Source: Trochalopteron elliotii (Eukaryota > Chordata > Aves > Passeriformes > Leiothrichidae). Taken from it: 64,000 bases of DNA. How positions within the stretch are numbered: the first letter of the stretch is position 1; each line of letters opens with the position of its first letter. Under the pieces are notes generated by a model, which saw only the letters and a list, made by a program, of their open reading frames with translations, did no database searches and was not told the DNA's origin. Shown piece by piece: positions 48,524 through 61,790 of this stretch. A program made the position numbers and the translations under genes. The stretch covers positions 1,217,541-1,281,540 of the forward strand of contig JANPWX010000062.1 of the NCBI GenBank assembly GCA_024734555.1. Reading direction: 5' to 3'.

Positions 48524-51500
48524 CAATGTATTTTCATAAATCTTACTGGAATTTAGTAGAACTGTCCAATGATTGTGATGACTGTGCTACAAACAAAATA
48601 TATTTTTGGTGTATTTGTGAAAAAGACACACCACTGAAATAGCTGTGATAAGATACTGAATATAGTAGATTCAGTATATTCAGTTTTCTAGTATACTAGA
48701 AAATGGGGACACACACCCACCCCCAAACACATTGTCTCAAAAAAGTGGAAAAAAAATTGTAAAAGGAGCATAATAGAATACTAATCTTGAATGATTTGTA
48801 CAAATTTTTTTGGTATAAATGCATTGCAAATGCATGAGAGTTGTGACTTGAGAAAATAAGCTGTGCATCATCTATGGGGTGTGTCAGAATTTATGGGATG
48901 GATTTTAGGATTAGATATATGTAGTTCTTTATTTTAAAGAAGCTGTTGCCACACTTCCAACATAATTAATCTTGGTGCCCAAGGTTTTTTGCTTTATATC
49001 ACATCTTGGGCTGGGAATTTGCTATTTTGGCCTACAGTACAAATTCAGTCCTAATGTGACTATAACCTTCAAAAAGTGTTTATGTGTCAATTATGCAATC
49101 CATCTATTTCCAGACTCCCCATCTTTTCTACATACCCAAGAAAGTACAAATAAGCAAATCCAATGAAGAGTTTCTTTTGTCTCAGTCTGTGGCAATGTTT
49201 GCAGTGATTCTAATAGGGAAGGTAAACACATCCACATGTAAAAGACAAAAATGTAGTTTGATATTACACAGCCTTTGGTAATCCCTTAGTTTACTAGGCA
49301 TAAAAATCATGCTTCTTCACAGTTGACTAAAGCAAGAGGAGAAAGGGAGGAAAATATTCACTTACAATTTGGAAGAAGAAAATATACTTTCCCTACCATT
49401 TCTTTTTCCAAGGAGAGCTGTCTTGTCAGGCCTCCTGTCTCACCAATAGGTTTCTGATGTTTTGTCTTTGCAGTAGGTCAGTATTTGGAGTTGAGTTGAC
49501 TGTGCTGAACTCTACCTGCTCAGTGCAATGGAATTCTTTTACCTCTTTACTCGTCTTATATTTTTAAATACAAATTATTGCACGAAAAATCCAGAAATCA
49601 GAAACAGAAAATATGGTTGGGAAGTTATGGGTTTGTAATTAAGACAGGAATGGAAAGTTGAAGTACAGCCTAGAATTTGTATAGTTGAAGTTTAATAAAT
49701 AGAGGAAAATTGTAGCTCCTGTGTTCACACTAAGATTGACATTAGTCTTGGCTAGTGGAGTGGAGAAGGGCTACAGATTTTATCAGTGGCTGGAGTGACA
49801 ACACATTGCTTTGCTTCTGTGTTGTTATGTATTGGATTTTTTTTTTTGGTCAGGTCTTAAAAGTGTGAACTGTGAAGAGACATTTTATGTTTTATTTATC
49901 AGGAATTAATTGGGTTTTATGTATTTTCCCTGCTCCAAGACACAGTCAATAACACTACGTGTTTCTTCCCTGAAGTAATAGGGGAGAAATGGAAGAAAGG
50001 ACTTGTTTAGCTATACTGAGAGGAAACAAAAAAAAAATTAAAAGTGACCAGCCCAGCTAAAAACTGTTAAGGGTATTCAAAGCTATATGTTTAAACACCG
50101 TGAAAGAGTAATTTATTTCAATGTATTTTATATGTGTGTTAAATGCACTCATATTAACATTTTCAATTAGCATAATCTTTTCAATCAAGGAAGCAATTAT
50201 TACAGGTAAACAAAAGAAATAATTATTTTACAATGAAGATAGGTGTAGGTTAACCTTTTAGGTACAGTTACGAAATACAGATGTCATAAAGCAAAAAGGA
50301 AAAGTAAAAAATCTATATCCCAGTGTTCCCCCATGGGCTGCCAGTGGATCTCTACATCCCTGTGGTTTTTTGTAATTATTGTATTTATAATACACTACTG
50401 ATAAGAAAAATAGAAAATTTTATTTTATAGATAAGAAAATCAGAAAAAATTTATTTTATATCTTTAAAAATACAGTGGCTCAAGATTTATTTGTCTGTAA
50501 GTGTCTGACAGAGGATTACTAAAAAGAAAAATAATTTGTTTCAGAACACTTTTGGTGGTGGTAAATTTAACTAGCTTATCAAAAGACTGATTTAATTAAT
50601 GTTAATTCCTCAATTGGTGTCATTCTGGTGTTGATCTAAGATCTAATGAAGTCTTGACTGAAGAACAGTTGCAGGCTTGGTTAATATTAAAAATCACCAG
50701 TATGAAGTCTGTGTTACAGTGTTATGTTTCTGCCATTGTGTACATTTTGTATTGTGTGATTTATGTGTGTGACTGGAAATGTAATTTGAAGTTGTTTGTT
50801 AAAAATAATGGAACCGATTAAATATATATATATATGTGCAAACATTTGAACTGAGAAAGTGTTTTTTTTAGTGCATCATTTCTTAAAAGAGAAGAGAAAA
50901 AGCTGAATGTAGCATTTCTATGCTTCTCCTCAAAAAAATTAAAATTATCTAATTATTTATGCCTCTTTGAATGTAAAGGTCATTCTTTCAGCCCACTTTT
51001 TTTAGTGATACAACGCAAGCCAGTCAATCTCCTCTCCATTCTTCTAAGTCTAAGTTTGAATTTAAAGGAATCTTTCAGCACTATGACTGACTATTTAAAT
51101 ATGATACATTTTATTTTGGAGGATGTATGCATGTTCCTTAATATTAATGTTTTAGAATACCCTTCCTGATGCATTCCAGGGTTTATGTTTGTACATTTAT
51201 AGTTTGTATCATGACAACATTGCAATGAAGCATCATAGAATAAATAGAAATCTTTTGGATTCATTCTGTTTATTTTTCGATTTCCAGCCTGTATGACCAA
51301 AAATTTTTAGATATTGGGAAAGTCATTATAAAATGAGACTGCTGTGCATGTAAAACTCAGTAGGTCTTTCAATATGCTAGTAAAATTATGAAACTGGTTT
51401 TAGGCTGCATTTTTCTCTTAATAAATAATACTGAAATAGGAATCTTCTAAATACTTACAGAAAACCTTTTTATTTTTTTTAACAGTTGTTAATTGCAAAG

Positions 51501-54500
51501 AAAATGAGATGTTACTTTATCATATTGTAGGAAAAAGGATTTTTGGGGCATCTGGCTTCTCAAAGGCTGAGAATAGGGTAATTTAGGAGGTCAAAATATT
51601 AAAAAGAAAGCAAACAAAGAAAAAAAAAAGAAATCAAGAAAGGGTGATATGTCATCTTTTATAATACACCTATTTATGCAGCACAGTAATTTAAATCTAC
51701 ATGCACTTAATGATCTTAACAAGACTAGTTTTTTAACAATAATATAGAATGGCAATAACATTTGAAATGCATGTTATTGCTTTTTACTGCATCATAATAG
51801 CAGTCAATTATTAGTAATAAAGTAAGAATTAGTGCAGAGCTTCTGAAATGGTGTATGGACTGTGTGCATGTATGTCTGTCTGAGTGTGGGACAAGGGGAC
51901 AAACTAAATGTTTCTCTGAGCAGAGCTGGTCATTTGGTGATTCATAAGCCATGGAGGTTTACAGGCAATTAGCTACAGAAGGGACGGTGGATCTTCTAAT
52001 TCTTGTCACTGTTTTGAAGTTGCAACTATTCTAATAATGTTTTTAAAAAATATCTCAAGGAAATATGAAAAATTAGGAAAACTTTCAAATGTCTCCATAT
52101 CAAAAACAAAACCAAAAATTCATTTGTCTAAAATTTCACTGGATGGTTTCAAGTAGTGAGAAGAACATTGGAAAATAATTGTTTTCTCAGTTCATGGAAA
52201 ATTCACTCTCTTTTAGAGCATTCAGTGAGCTTTGAATGTGAAATTATAACAGGTCCTTCTTCAAACTGATCAATCTAAAAATATGTCTTATTTTTCTACT
52301 GCATTCTACATTATTCTTCCATTTTAAAAACCAAAAACACCAAACTTTTTAGCATAATTTCATATTGTTTTTTCTTTGGTTTTTTTTTTCTCTCTCTTTT
52401 TTTTTTTTTTAACTGGGAAACATCTTAATTTTTTCTCATCTTTGGGCACTTTCCAGTACTTTTATTAGTTTTAATATATTGTGGCACTGTATGCTTTAAT
52501 CAGCTTTTCTTTGGAGGTATTAAACTGTTGCAGTGATTTTTGCTAAAGAAAGAATATTGTAAAAGTATATCTAATGTATTCTTTCTGTCACTGTTTTGGG
52601 AGGGAGAACTGCTGTGCAGACAGTTAAATTACTCTTCATATATAAAAGCCTGGTTTTGAAAGAAGTACCAAATGCTTTTAAGGCTTTCTAATATACCAGT
52701 GATTATGATGACTGAGTTTTATGGACCTTTATTTAGGGAGAGTTTTAAATTTCCGTGTCACATCCATTTTGGAGACATGGTTTTGCATACCAAAAGTTTC
52801 AAGATTTTAGGCTTCTTGGTCCCTTTTTTTGATATGTCTTCATTATGCCAAAAATGTGCAAGCTTTTCAATGTAATCTGAGCAAGTCACACAGTGACTTC
52901 TCTCCAAAATTTAATCTTGTAAAGATTAAATATCTGCTCTGATATGCCTTCTCCATGAAGTTCTCTCCTCCCTAACACATTTCAGAGACTGTACTTTTTT
53001 AATCCATGCAGATTCAGGGACCTCCAGGGTAAACTGCAGCCTGTTCTTTGTAACCATGACATTGTTCTACCATTCCATGATTCTGACCTCTAAGTTCATA
53101 TTGAGGGGGAAAGGAATGGAGAGGAGAAACAGAATAATCTGGGGTTTCATTCATGTCATAAAACATGCAATAAAATTGAAACTGCATAAGAAACAGAAAC
53201 TCTCCAGCATCTTTTAAGTGTTAGAGAATTATGCATTACTTTATTCTGGCCAGCATGTGCAAAGGAAATCATTCCATCCACACATGCCCTTGTTGTGCAG
53301 TGGAAATAATTCCATTACCTATGGTTCTTTACCAAACCTTTCTCATATTAATACATAAAAACCCAAAGAAATTCCCAATCATTGATTCTCTATTACACAA
53401 TACTTAGTATTAAATTTCCTATTGGTTATATCCCTTCACCTTCAATGCCAATTTGGTCCTCATTCTTTGGTTCTCTTACTGATCTTTTTAGAGATTGACT
53501 AAAGAGTCAGAGTGTCTCTGACTGCACCAGGGGGTTTGTTAGTGTCTGTTTATCTCTTCTCTATCTTCTGGCTACTTCCAATCTGTAGATGTTAAACTGT
53601 CAGAGAATTGGAATTTTTTTTTTGTTAATTGAGGCTCATGAAGACTCACCCAGAGAAACTTAAATCCTCAGTAAATAGTCTTTGGAAGATAAACTTCAAT
53701 GCCCTCCTCCCTGGGCAAAGGCAAACTAAGCCAGGACCAAAGTAAAAAGAAAAAAATTAAAAGTTGTATAATTTCCAGTAATAGTATATTAAATATCTTT
53801 TAAAGATATCTTAGTGAGAAAAGATTGCAGAATTTTAAGAAACCTGGTATAAATAGCAATTCTTCCCAAAGGAATTGCCATCTAGCACATAGTACTTTAT
53901 AAACAGATGAGAAAAACAGGTTACAGTGAGGTGTGGGCGTTCTGACATTTATAGCCAGTGATAGAAGTCAAAATATATTTCTTTTTGCCATTGTCAGGTT
54001 GTAGTTCATCAATAATTTGTTTCAATTTTTGCTTTCTCAAATACTGAATTTCATAGCAATATACAGTTTACAACTTCATAAAACTGGTAGGTGAATAGAA
54101 AGTTATTAAGTTCTCTTTAAATATATGTAAATATCTGTTTAAAAGGTACTCATAGTTCAGGAAGGGCAGTTAAATCATAGAAAAGGAATGCCTGAAGCAA
54201 ATTAAATTCAGAGTAGTTTTTGAAACAAAAGTTTGAAACCCTGCTTAATATTAAAAGAGATAGAATTTTAAAATAGGCTTCAAATTGGTTAATTAATACT
54301 GTATAAATAATCATCGCTGAGGGTCTCTTTTTTTCCCTGAAAGAGTCCTGCACAAATTAAAATTGCTCCCCCATTATCTGCATCTCACCTCCTTTCAAGG
54401 CAGACTAAAGGTAAAAATTCTTACTGAGTCCTTAGGGTTCAATTCACCTGAAAAGTAGTCCTGACCTTCTGTACAGAGCAAGTCTATAAAAAAGCAGCAG

Positions 54501-56106
54501 GTGGTATCTCTGTGCCAGTTTGACCTATCCAGATGCAAGGTTATTTGACATGTAAAGTGGACTTTTGTTATGTCGATGAGGGCAAGCTCATCCTTCAGAG
54601 GGGAAAGGGAAATGACAACTGTGCTGTAGGTAACCAAAGAAACAGAAGTTTTACAGATGTTCTTTAAGGAAACTTCATTGAATTATTTAATGGAATAAAT
54701 GGAACCTAGTGCATGTCCACAACAACAACAAAACAATACTGCCTTAGTTTATAAAGACTCCAACAGAGAAATCAGTATCTTTTTAGTTTAGTCACTACTT
54801 CCTTAAGTTTACTGGGCAGGAACCCAGAGTTCTCATTCATTGGAAGTTCCTGACATGTAAATCTAGACAAAGAGACATAGACATTTTCAGGACCTTTATA
54901 TAAACATTTCTTTCTTCTGAGCTCGTAGTCTGGTAGAGCTTTTTGAATAATATCCAGTAGCTTTCTTCTCACAAAACTGTACACTTCTCTCTGGAGTGTT
55001 GCTTAGGATGAGCCATTATCTTCAGAAAAGAAGGGCAAGACCAACAAGCTTCCTCCAGTGTAAGAATAGCAGACAAGTCTGTTTTGTAGGAAAGAGTATA
55101 GTGGAAAATTTCTAATAGAAGAGTAGGAGTTGGTATTCATAAGAAAGGAGGAATTATTTCACTGCTAGGGAGGGAATTCTTGAAGAAGTTCGGTAATAAG
55201 CTAATGTTTCGGTTCTACAGATCTGTAGTTATTGCCCTTGTGCTGTCGAAACATCAATTAACCTGTGGGAATTTGATTGTGTATTTTCATGTTGCAGCTG
55301 AGGAGATAATAAAGAAGTTTATAAAACCAAATAGGAATATCTGCTAAATTGTATTTAGGGTTTGATTATATATATTGTCTCTATTTTTTTTTTTACCTTT
55401 ATTGCCAAAACAGTAATAAGCAAGATCTTTAAAAAAGTTTATTTTTCTTCTATTTCCATCCATAATAATTGCTTTGATAACCATGGTAAACCATTTCAAT
55501 ACTATGATCAGCTGTAGTGTAAAATATAAGGAATTATTGATCAGAGTCCAGGTCAGAATAATTCTAAGAACTCATTACCAAACAATATATATTTCTAAAT
55601 AATCTCTTAGTTGCTTCAGACACAAATCACGTTCTGCATGAATGAATTTATTTTTAACAATAATTGTGTATTCTATAATCTATTTTCTATGGAATAAAAT
55701 ATTTCAAAAGTTATTGAGGCCATTATTTTTCTTCCTGTGTTTGTTTTTTGTTTGTTCGTTTTTTCTATTTCTATAGAGAATAAAGTAAAAACATAAAAAG
55801 ATTCATTCTCAGGATGCAAAAATAAAACATACTGGCATTTCTAAATGAAGTCAGTCTATTGAGAAAGTAAAATATTTTGATATTTTCAGAATATTACCCT
55901 AATTTTTAAAGGAGGTCAGCTGAAATTATTTACTGACTTTATTTCTTAGACAAATCCAATTAACTTCTGGCTCAGTAACTTTGCTTCTTATAAAACAATT
56001 AATACAACTTTAAGCTGAAAAAACCCAGATGTAAGTATATATTTATTCAATTATTAAAGCATAGCAAAATTTTCATGTTACTATGTTTATCACTTCAAAA
56101 GTGCAG
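48524..56106. other. Unannotated AT-rich sequence, the longest repeat-poor stretch
   Basis: About 7.6 kb without a recognised gene or mobile element. Notable local structure: two adjacent inverted repeats at 48655-48703, (TA)n at about 50824-50836 and a T-rich tract at about 52380-52412. Open frames stay below about 80 codons. Conserved noncoding elements could be hidden here, but that cannot be seen from one sequence. Confidence 0.45.
48655..48703. repeat. Two adjacent inverted repeats
   Basis: ACTGAATATA (48655-48664) and its complement TATATTCAGT (48675-48684) form a 10-bp stem with a 10-base loop. Starting at the shared T is a perfect 20-bp palindrome, TTTTCTAGTATACTAGAAAA (48684-48703). 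Confidence 0.85.
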
Positions 56107-56266
56107 AATCTCGGGTTCTTGGGTAAGATTGGGAAGGACTGCAGTGGGTCATCTGGTCCAACCTCCCTGCTCAAGCAGGCCATCCTGGAGTATATGGCAC
56201 AGGACTGTGTCCAGGTGGTTGTCAAATATCTCCAGTGAGGGAGACTTTACGACATCTCTGGGCAAC
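56107..56266 (-). mobile_element. CR1 LINE, 3' segment (interrupted), minus strand
   Basis: The complement of a CR1 3' region: GGTCATCTGGTCCAACCTCC, TGCTCAAGCAGGCCATCC, CCAGGTGGTTGTCAAATATC, TCCAGTGAGGGAGACTTTAC and ATCTCTGGGCAAC. It stops at GGCAAC (56261-56266), where an LTR begins. The CR1 resumes at 56770 with the same six bases, so the two CR1 pieces were one element. Confidence 0.94.
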
Positions 56267-56769
56267 TGTAGCAGTGAGATTAGATGGTGGTGCTCCTACC
56301 TATATTCCAATAAGCATCTCCTGTGGAAAATGCGCTTGGGGAGGATTCAGGCAAAGCAGTCAGGCCCACACATCTCACACGTCATGGCTAGCTCAGCGAA
56401 GAGAGGAAATAAGGGCCTTTTGTATTATAAGTTCCAGTGAAGGTTCATTATAACATGCTGAAGGGGAATCAGGGACAAAAGACTTGGCCATGTGGTGTGC
56501 ACAAGGTTAAGTAGGGATCAGTGGCGAATGATCTGAGGGCACAGAGGTGGTACAAAGGACAGGGCAAGGGTGAGTGACCTGTAGAGAGGATGAGGGATGA
56601 ACAATTGGGGTGGGCTGGGCCAAATGGCCAATGGAGGCAGCAATCTAAGGTAGATTGGCAATAGCGCTGCAGACCACTGTGGGAGATGTCTTTCTTTCAG
56701 CCTAGGCAGGGAAAACTCTATGGTAGATCTTTCCAGGGCAGGACCCTGGAAAGTTTGAGGGATTCCACA
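56267..56769 (-). mobile_element. Solo LTR inserted in CR1, with 6-bp TSD
   Basis: A 503-bp insert with TG...CA ends (TGTAGCAGTGAG ... GGGATTCCACA) is flanked by the exact direct repeat GGCAAC (56261-56266 and 56770-56775). Removing it restores a continuous CR1. Near-equal length to LTR A and the same duplication size suggest a related class II-type ERV, but I see no clear sequence identity with LTR A beyond the ends. In the minus reading there are TTATAATGAACC and ACTTATAATACAAAAGGCC, possible TATA and polyadenylation-region sequences, so minus is the likelier orientation, with low certainty. The 121-, 88- and 72-codon frames across it are shadows. Confidence 0.85.
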
Positions 56770-57204
56770 GGCAACCTGTTCCATGTGTGGTCACGGCAGC
56801 GCAGTAAAGAAGTTCTTCCTCATGTTCAGGTGGAATTTCTTGGGCATCAGTTTCTGCGTGTTGCCTGTTGTCCTGTTACTTGGCACCACTGAGCAGAGCC
56901 TGGTTCCATCCCCCTGGCACCCTCCCTTCAGATAGTGGCAGACATTGATGAACTCCCCTCTCAGTTGTGTCTTCTCGAGGCTGAACAGGCCCAGCTCCCT
57001 CACCCTGTCCTTGTAATGAGATGCTCCAGTCCCTTCATCATCTTTGTCACCCTCCTCTGGACCTGCTCCAGGAGCTCCATGTCTCTCTTGTACTGAGGAG
57101 CCCAGAACTGGACACAGCACTCAAAATGCATCTCACCAGGGCTGAGTAGAGGGGCAGAATCACCTCCCTCAGTCTGCTGGCAATGGTCTTCCTAATGCTA
57201 ATAG
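56770..57204 (-). mobile_element. CR1 LINE, 5' segment (interrupted), minus strand
   Basis: Continues the CR1 after the LTR insertion: GGCAACCTGTTCCATG, GTAAAGAAGTTCTTCCTCAT, CTGTTACTTGGCACCACTGA, AACTCCCCTCTCAGTTGTG, TCGAGGCTGAACAGGCCCAG, CATCATCTTTGTCACCCTCC, GGAGCCCAGAACTGGACACA and CAGGGCTGAGTAGAGGGGCA, ending near CTTCCTAATGC. Together with 56107-56266 it makes a 5'-truncated CR1 of about 590 bp. It is less diverged than the 20.8- and 31.2-kb copies, as judged by eye. The 109-codon minus frame (56791-57120) lies within it and is a fossil of no clear function. Confidence 0.96.
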
Positions 57205-60200
57205 ACCAGTAGGACAGTTATCATTGTGACTACAATGTCTCCCTGGTTAATATTTAAACGCTGATTTTATCTTGTTTTAAAATGTCAGAATTAGCAAAAT
57301 ATTTTATTCCTACATGTTGCTAATGTTTAGCAGAGAAAAATATAAGAGAATGTTAATAGGGTAGAAAATTTAATATTTGTCAGCATATAAAAATATTTTA
57401 ATATAATGCTTATTTTTCCAAAAAGCCTTTAGGAAGATATATTTAATGTAGTGTGAATCTTTACTGTACTTGTAAAATCTAGAGCACATACATCATTATG
57501 GACCAAATGTGAAGTACTCGGCTCATCATAAAACAGTGGAGTGCTCCACAGCACAGCACAGGTTGAGCTTGATATGTGAAATGTAGGCTCCTTTTATAAC
57601 TTGATTGTTTCTATTTTTAGTAAATAGAATTTAAGCACCTGCTTTGCTCCCTCATAATTTCAACATCTGTGGAAAGTTTCTTGTGCTTTGCTGTTCAGTT
57701 AGAGGCATTAGTGACAGGCTCTGACTGCTTCATTTATCACTGTACATTCCGTTCTGCATTTGGAACTGATTGTTTCAGGGATGCAGCCTACTTTGAGTTC
57801 AGTAGGCAATTTTATGCATTGTCTGAAATGTCTTGCTTCATGCTAATAATAAAATCTTTTTGTAAGATATTTATCAAGGTCTAAGTAATAAAACAGTTTG
57901 GAGAAGGCTTCAGCCTCTAAATTAAGATCCATGTCCTTTTTCAACAGAGACTGAAAGCCCTATATAATGTCCCTCTAAGGAGCATCTCAGCTGTTTGAAC
58001 TGTAGTGGTTAATTTGCAGCAGAAGTCAGAATTTCTAAATTACAAATGAGAAACATGCACTACAGCACTGACTGTTAATAAAATTCCTATTATGCTCCCT
58101 CTTCATAAAAATAAAGGATTTTTTATAATTTAATTGACTTTGTCATCTTTTTAAACTTCTCTAGAGACTGCTTTTAAACCTCAAAATTTTGCCTGCAGGC
58201 TGCTACAGAGACTGTTCTTTGTATATTACATACCACAAAAAAAAAAAAAATGAATGTATAATGCAGCATTTTGTGCTGAGGTGAACATTTAGAAATATCA
58301 TACCAATAATGGTTCAAAGTCGGAGAATTTTACAGCCTGGAAGGTTTTGGATATGGGAATTTAAATTCATTAACCTTGAAGAAATCTATTTTAAATTCTG
58401 ACATTAATTTCACAAGCCAGTCATTATAATTTTCAATGCTATGAAGAGCCTTTTCAGTTGGGTATTAGGTTGTTCTGCCTGAGACAAAAAGATAGATCCT
58501 TCTTACTCACTGCCTTTCCTTGAGCTCCGGTTTTGTAAAAAACTGTGTGTTTATGATGCATTTGGTGTTTGCATGGTCTAAAAGTTAGTTTGCCGGTTTG
58601 AACAGCAAATACCAATATACATGAAAGAGGGAGGATGTAAGATTCTTTTTATGTTCACCTTCTGTGTCCCATTTTTAATTATATACAGTACTTAAAAACA
58701 TGAGTTATATTTTTATCTTTGATGGCAGTTAACTATTGATTTCTTTGGTTTTAAGTTAGCACTAGTAATATTTACTATGGAATCTTCAAAGTTGTGTTGA
58801 TTTTATCTTGAATAAATTTTCTTTCATCAATAGCTCATTACCAAGCTATTGTAGAGTCAGTCTCTCTGTCTGATGTATGATTTCCTAAAAAAATAATGAC
58901 ACGATAAAAATTCCAGTAACAAGAACTTGAACTAAATTTGTTCAAGTCAGGAACAGGAAGAGTAACTTGAATGTCTTTCCATATCCTGTCTTTTTCATGA
59001 TGTCAGAGTGGTTAGATTATGGATGAAGATCAAAGTTAATTCTGGGGTTCACTAGTACACAAACTTCAGAACCAGCTGTAAGTGTTAATGAATAACAATG
59101 AGTTCCAGTGAAAATGGAACTGCTAGGTTTAACATGTAGGAAAATATTTACTTTTAGAATAAAAGTCAAATTGTAGAAGAGCTGTAGTTTTCTTTTATTA
59201 ATCTTTAATCCAAAGCATCAGACTTTGTATTCTGGAAGCAAAAAGAAATAATAAAGTGGCTTTTATAGTGGAAGCATTAGGTGTAAAGATGAAATACTTC
59301 TGTAGTGTTTGAGAAGTCTGTAATGTCCTACAGACTTTGGAAAAGACCAAATAAAAGTTAAACTACAAATTTCTTTGTTTTTCCCCCAGTCTTTTTGTCC
59401 CATAATTCAGTATGGGACATGATATAGTGTAGTCCACACCTTCCTGCGAAATAATATTTAAGAGCAGTAATGATAAAGTAAGTCTAGCCAAAAACATACA
59501 AACAACAAAATTCTTCCTGAGACTGTTATTGGAAGAATGAGGTTAGTTCCAAAGAAAAAAATGTCTTGCAATCTTGATCACTATAATTTACCTGGGCTAA
59601 CTCCCAAGAATACCACTATTTGATTTTCTGTCTATGAATGAGTCCAAAAGTTTCTATATTGGAGAGGGAAGGATTAAGAAAAAAAATCCAGGAGAAAAAA
59701 GATCCAGGTCAGATATTTTTTCCTAAAACTCTACAAAATTACACCAACTTTAGTATGTTCCCCCATAACCGGTTCCCTTTTTTTCCTGCCAACAGGCATG
59801 TAAAAATTCTCAAGTGTAAGCTCTGAAGTAACAGAATAATAAACAGTTAAAACTTCAATACTCAAAAATATTCAATATTGAAAAAAAAGACCACCTGAAA
59901 AAAATCAAAACTTGAAAAATAGTAGAGAATATGAGTAATTCTGAAACACGGTTTCTTCAATCATATTAGAGTATTAGCAGAAAACTTCTGAAGCTGTGTA
60001 ATTCTTGTTATACAATACACATCGATTTTTGTCTTGTCCTGATGCTAGATTTGTATTATATCTACTCTCATAACTTTCTTTAAGACTTATACTTAAAAGA
60101 ATATTTTTCATTTTCTTTCAGATATTTCCTCAGCTGTTTTTTCATTCTTTTCCGTGTTCACAGTTGAATTTAGATACGCTCATTATCTCTTTTTTTATTG

Positions 60201-61184
60201 TTCTTTCTCTTCTTGTATCTCAGTAGTCTAACTGAAATCTCTCCTGTATGCAGGTTATTGTAACTGAGCTCTATGATTAGTTTAGTTTATTACAGTGCAA
60301 ACGTCCTAGAGCTTTGACTTTTTTCTGTAAATTGAGGTACAACACATATGAATTATATACTTGGGAGGTTTTTGTTGTCTCTTGTTTGGAAGCTATGATT
60401 AAATAGTTTTTAACTGATAAGTTTATTTGTTCTAGCAGTTTCCTTTGCATATAATGTGAATTTAATAAAGAGCTAAAGGAAAAATATGTTAGAAAGCTTA
60501 GATGTAAACCACCTTTGAAATTCCCTGATCGTCCTCGAATATAAATGTACACACATTCAGGAAGGAAAAAATAAGAATTTATTGACTGCATGGAATCCAA
60601 GCAGTAACTGTGACATTTTGGCGTGGAGAGACTATAACGATATCCTCTCATTTGGGTTCTTTACTGGAGAGGTCAACAACCTTGTTTACCCTATCCTAAA
60701 TTTCTAAAAAGAGAAAATGGTGGGCATGTGCAACAGCAGTTAGCCTTAAAATTATATTTAAAAAAATTCATAAATCCATATATTTCAAAAATAATGAGTT
60801 TTCATCTTAAAAAGGTCTTCAAAGTCTTTTTGTATTTTCCTTTCCTGATTGGTAGCACAATGTCATTTTGATTTATGAAAATTTCTGATGGAAAGATTTA
60901 GCCTTTTTCCTCTTTTCAACTAAATATTGGGTACTCACTTATTTTGTGTCATTAGTTTCTTTCATTCCACAAAGGAAAAGCAAGTCACTTGCTAAGTCTG
61001 TAAAACCAGCAGTCCTTCAGAAGGATTCTATATTTTAGCTTGCTCAGTTTAAAAGTAACATACCAAAAAAGCCTACAAGATCTACAAAACTATTGGTTAG
61101 ATCAAACCATTATTTGTTTATCTTTATCTAGATGCAAGGATGTAAAGCTTGAATATGCACAGGTATAGATGCAGATAGATAAAC
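57205..61184. other. Unannotated AT-rich sequence
   Basis: No gene or recognised mobile element. 57600-58210 has a balanced, low-CpG composition with no repeats and is mentioned under findings as a possible conserved noncoding element. A 124-codon minus frame at 60277-60651 has no recognisable domain. Confidence 0.45.
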
Positions 61185-61790
61185 TGAAGGAAGAGCCACG
61201 CCCAGACGTGTGAGTTGACTGATTTTACTCTAGAGAAAGAGTGTGAGGAGAAAGACACAAACCTGCAGCTTCAGAACAGCATCATTGTCCTGGTAGACTG
61301 AGGAAGGACTTTAAAGTGCTGCCAGAGCCAGCCAAGCCTCAAATTCAAGTCAACATGAGAGCAAAGCAGCAGGCAGTAAGAGCTGGAGACTCTTTCCCAA
61401 GGGGAATGGAGGCCCCCATCTGCCAGTTCTGTTTGCTCTCTAAGGAGACTTGTTGCTTGCCTGAGGCCCAGACACTAGATGATATGGAGAGACTTACAGG
61501 ATGTGTCCAGCCTTTGGATTATTTTCTCCTGCTGTTCATGCACATGGACACCAGTGGTACTGTGAGTGGAGATGCCAACCACATCCAGAGTTGTTTCACA
61601 GCTCTGGGTGTGAGAGTGAAGGGCATAATGACCCACACTGTTTCTCCTCAGTCCCAATGGTTAAAGAGAAAGGCTTGATTAAGAGCAAATGGGTACTGCA
61701 GATCAATCACTGGTTGCACAGCTGGTGTCATACAGAGATTTGGCTTTTATATCACACTGTCTCTTTTCAGGACTGAGGACTAGGCTGGAC
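61185..61790 (+). pseudogene. CR1-like LINE ORF1 remnant (esterase domain), plus strand
   Basis: The translation of 61316-61678 contains AVRAGDSFPRGMEAPICQF, then ETCCLPEAQTLDDMERL, PLDYFLLLFMHMDT and ALGVRVKGI. This parallels the SGNH/GDSL-type esterase domain of ORF1 in CR1-like LINEs, where a GDS...RG...PIC block is followed by CCLPGA, a PLLLIHVGTND-like block and FRALG. The GDS block with its serine survives (residues 24-26), but the GTND-like block reads DTSG, so a key residue is lost. Similarity then jumps frame: FSSVPMVKEKG and LQINHWLHSWC lie in the frame of 61501-61776, showing a frameshift near 61640. No intact start, coiled-coil region or second ORF joins it. It is a decayed fragment. 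Confidence 0.75.

Noticed and set aside
53020..53090. CR1 3' end suggested by CCATTCCATGATTCTGAC
   Set aside because: The upstream sequence does not follow any CR1 3' region I know.
56075..56440. 121-codon frame across CR1 and LTR
   Set aside because: It spans the junction of two mobile elements and is a by-product.
60277..60651. 124-codon frame, minus strand
   Set aside because: No recognisable domain or codon bias, and no promoter or splice context was identified.
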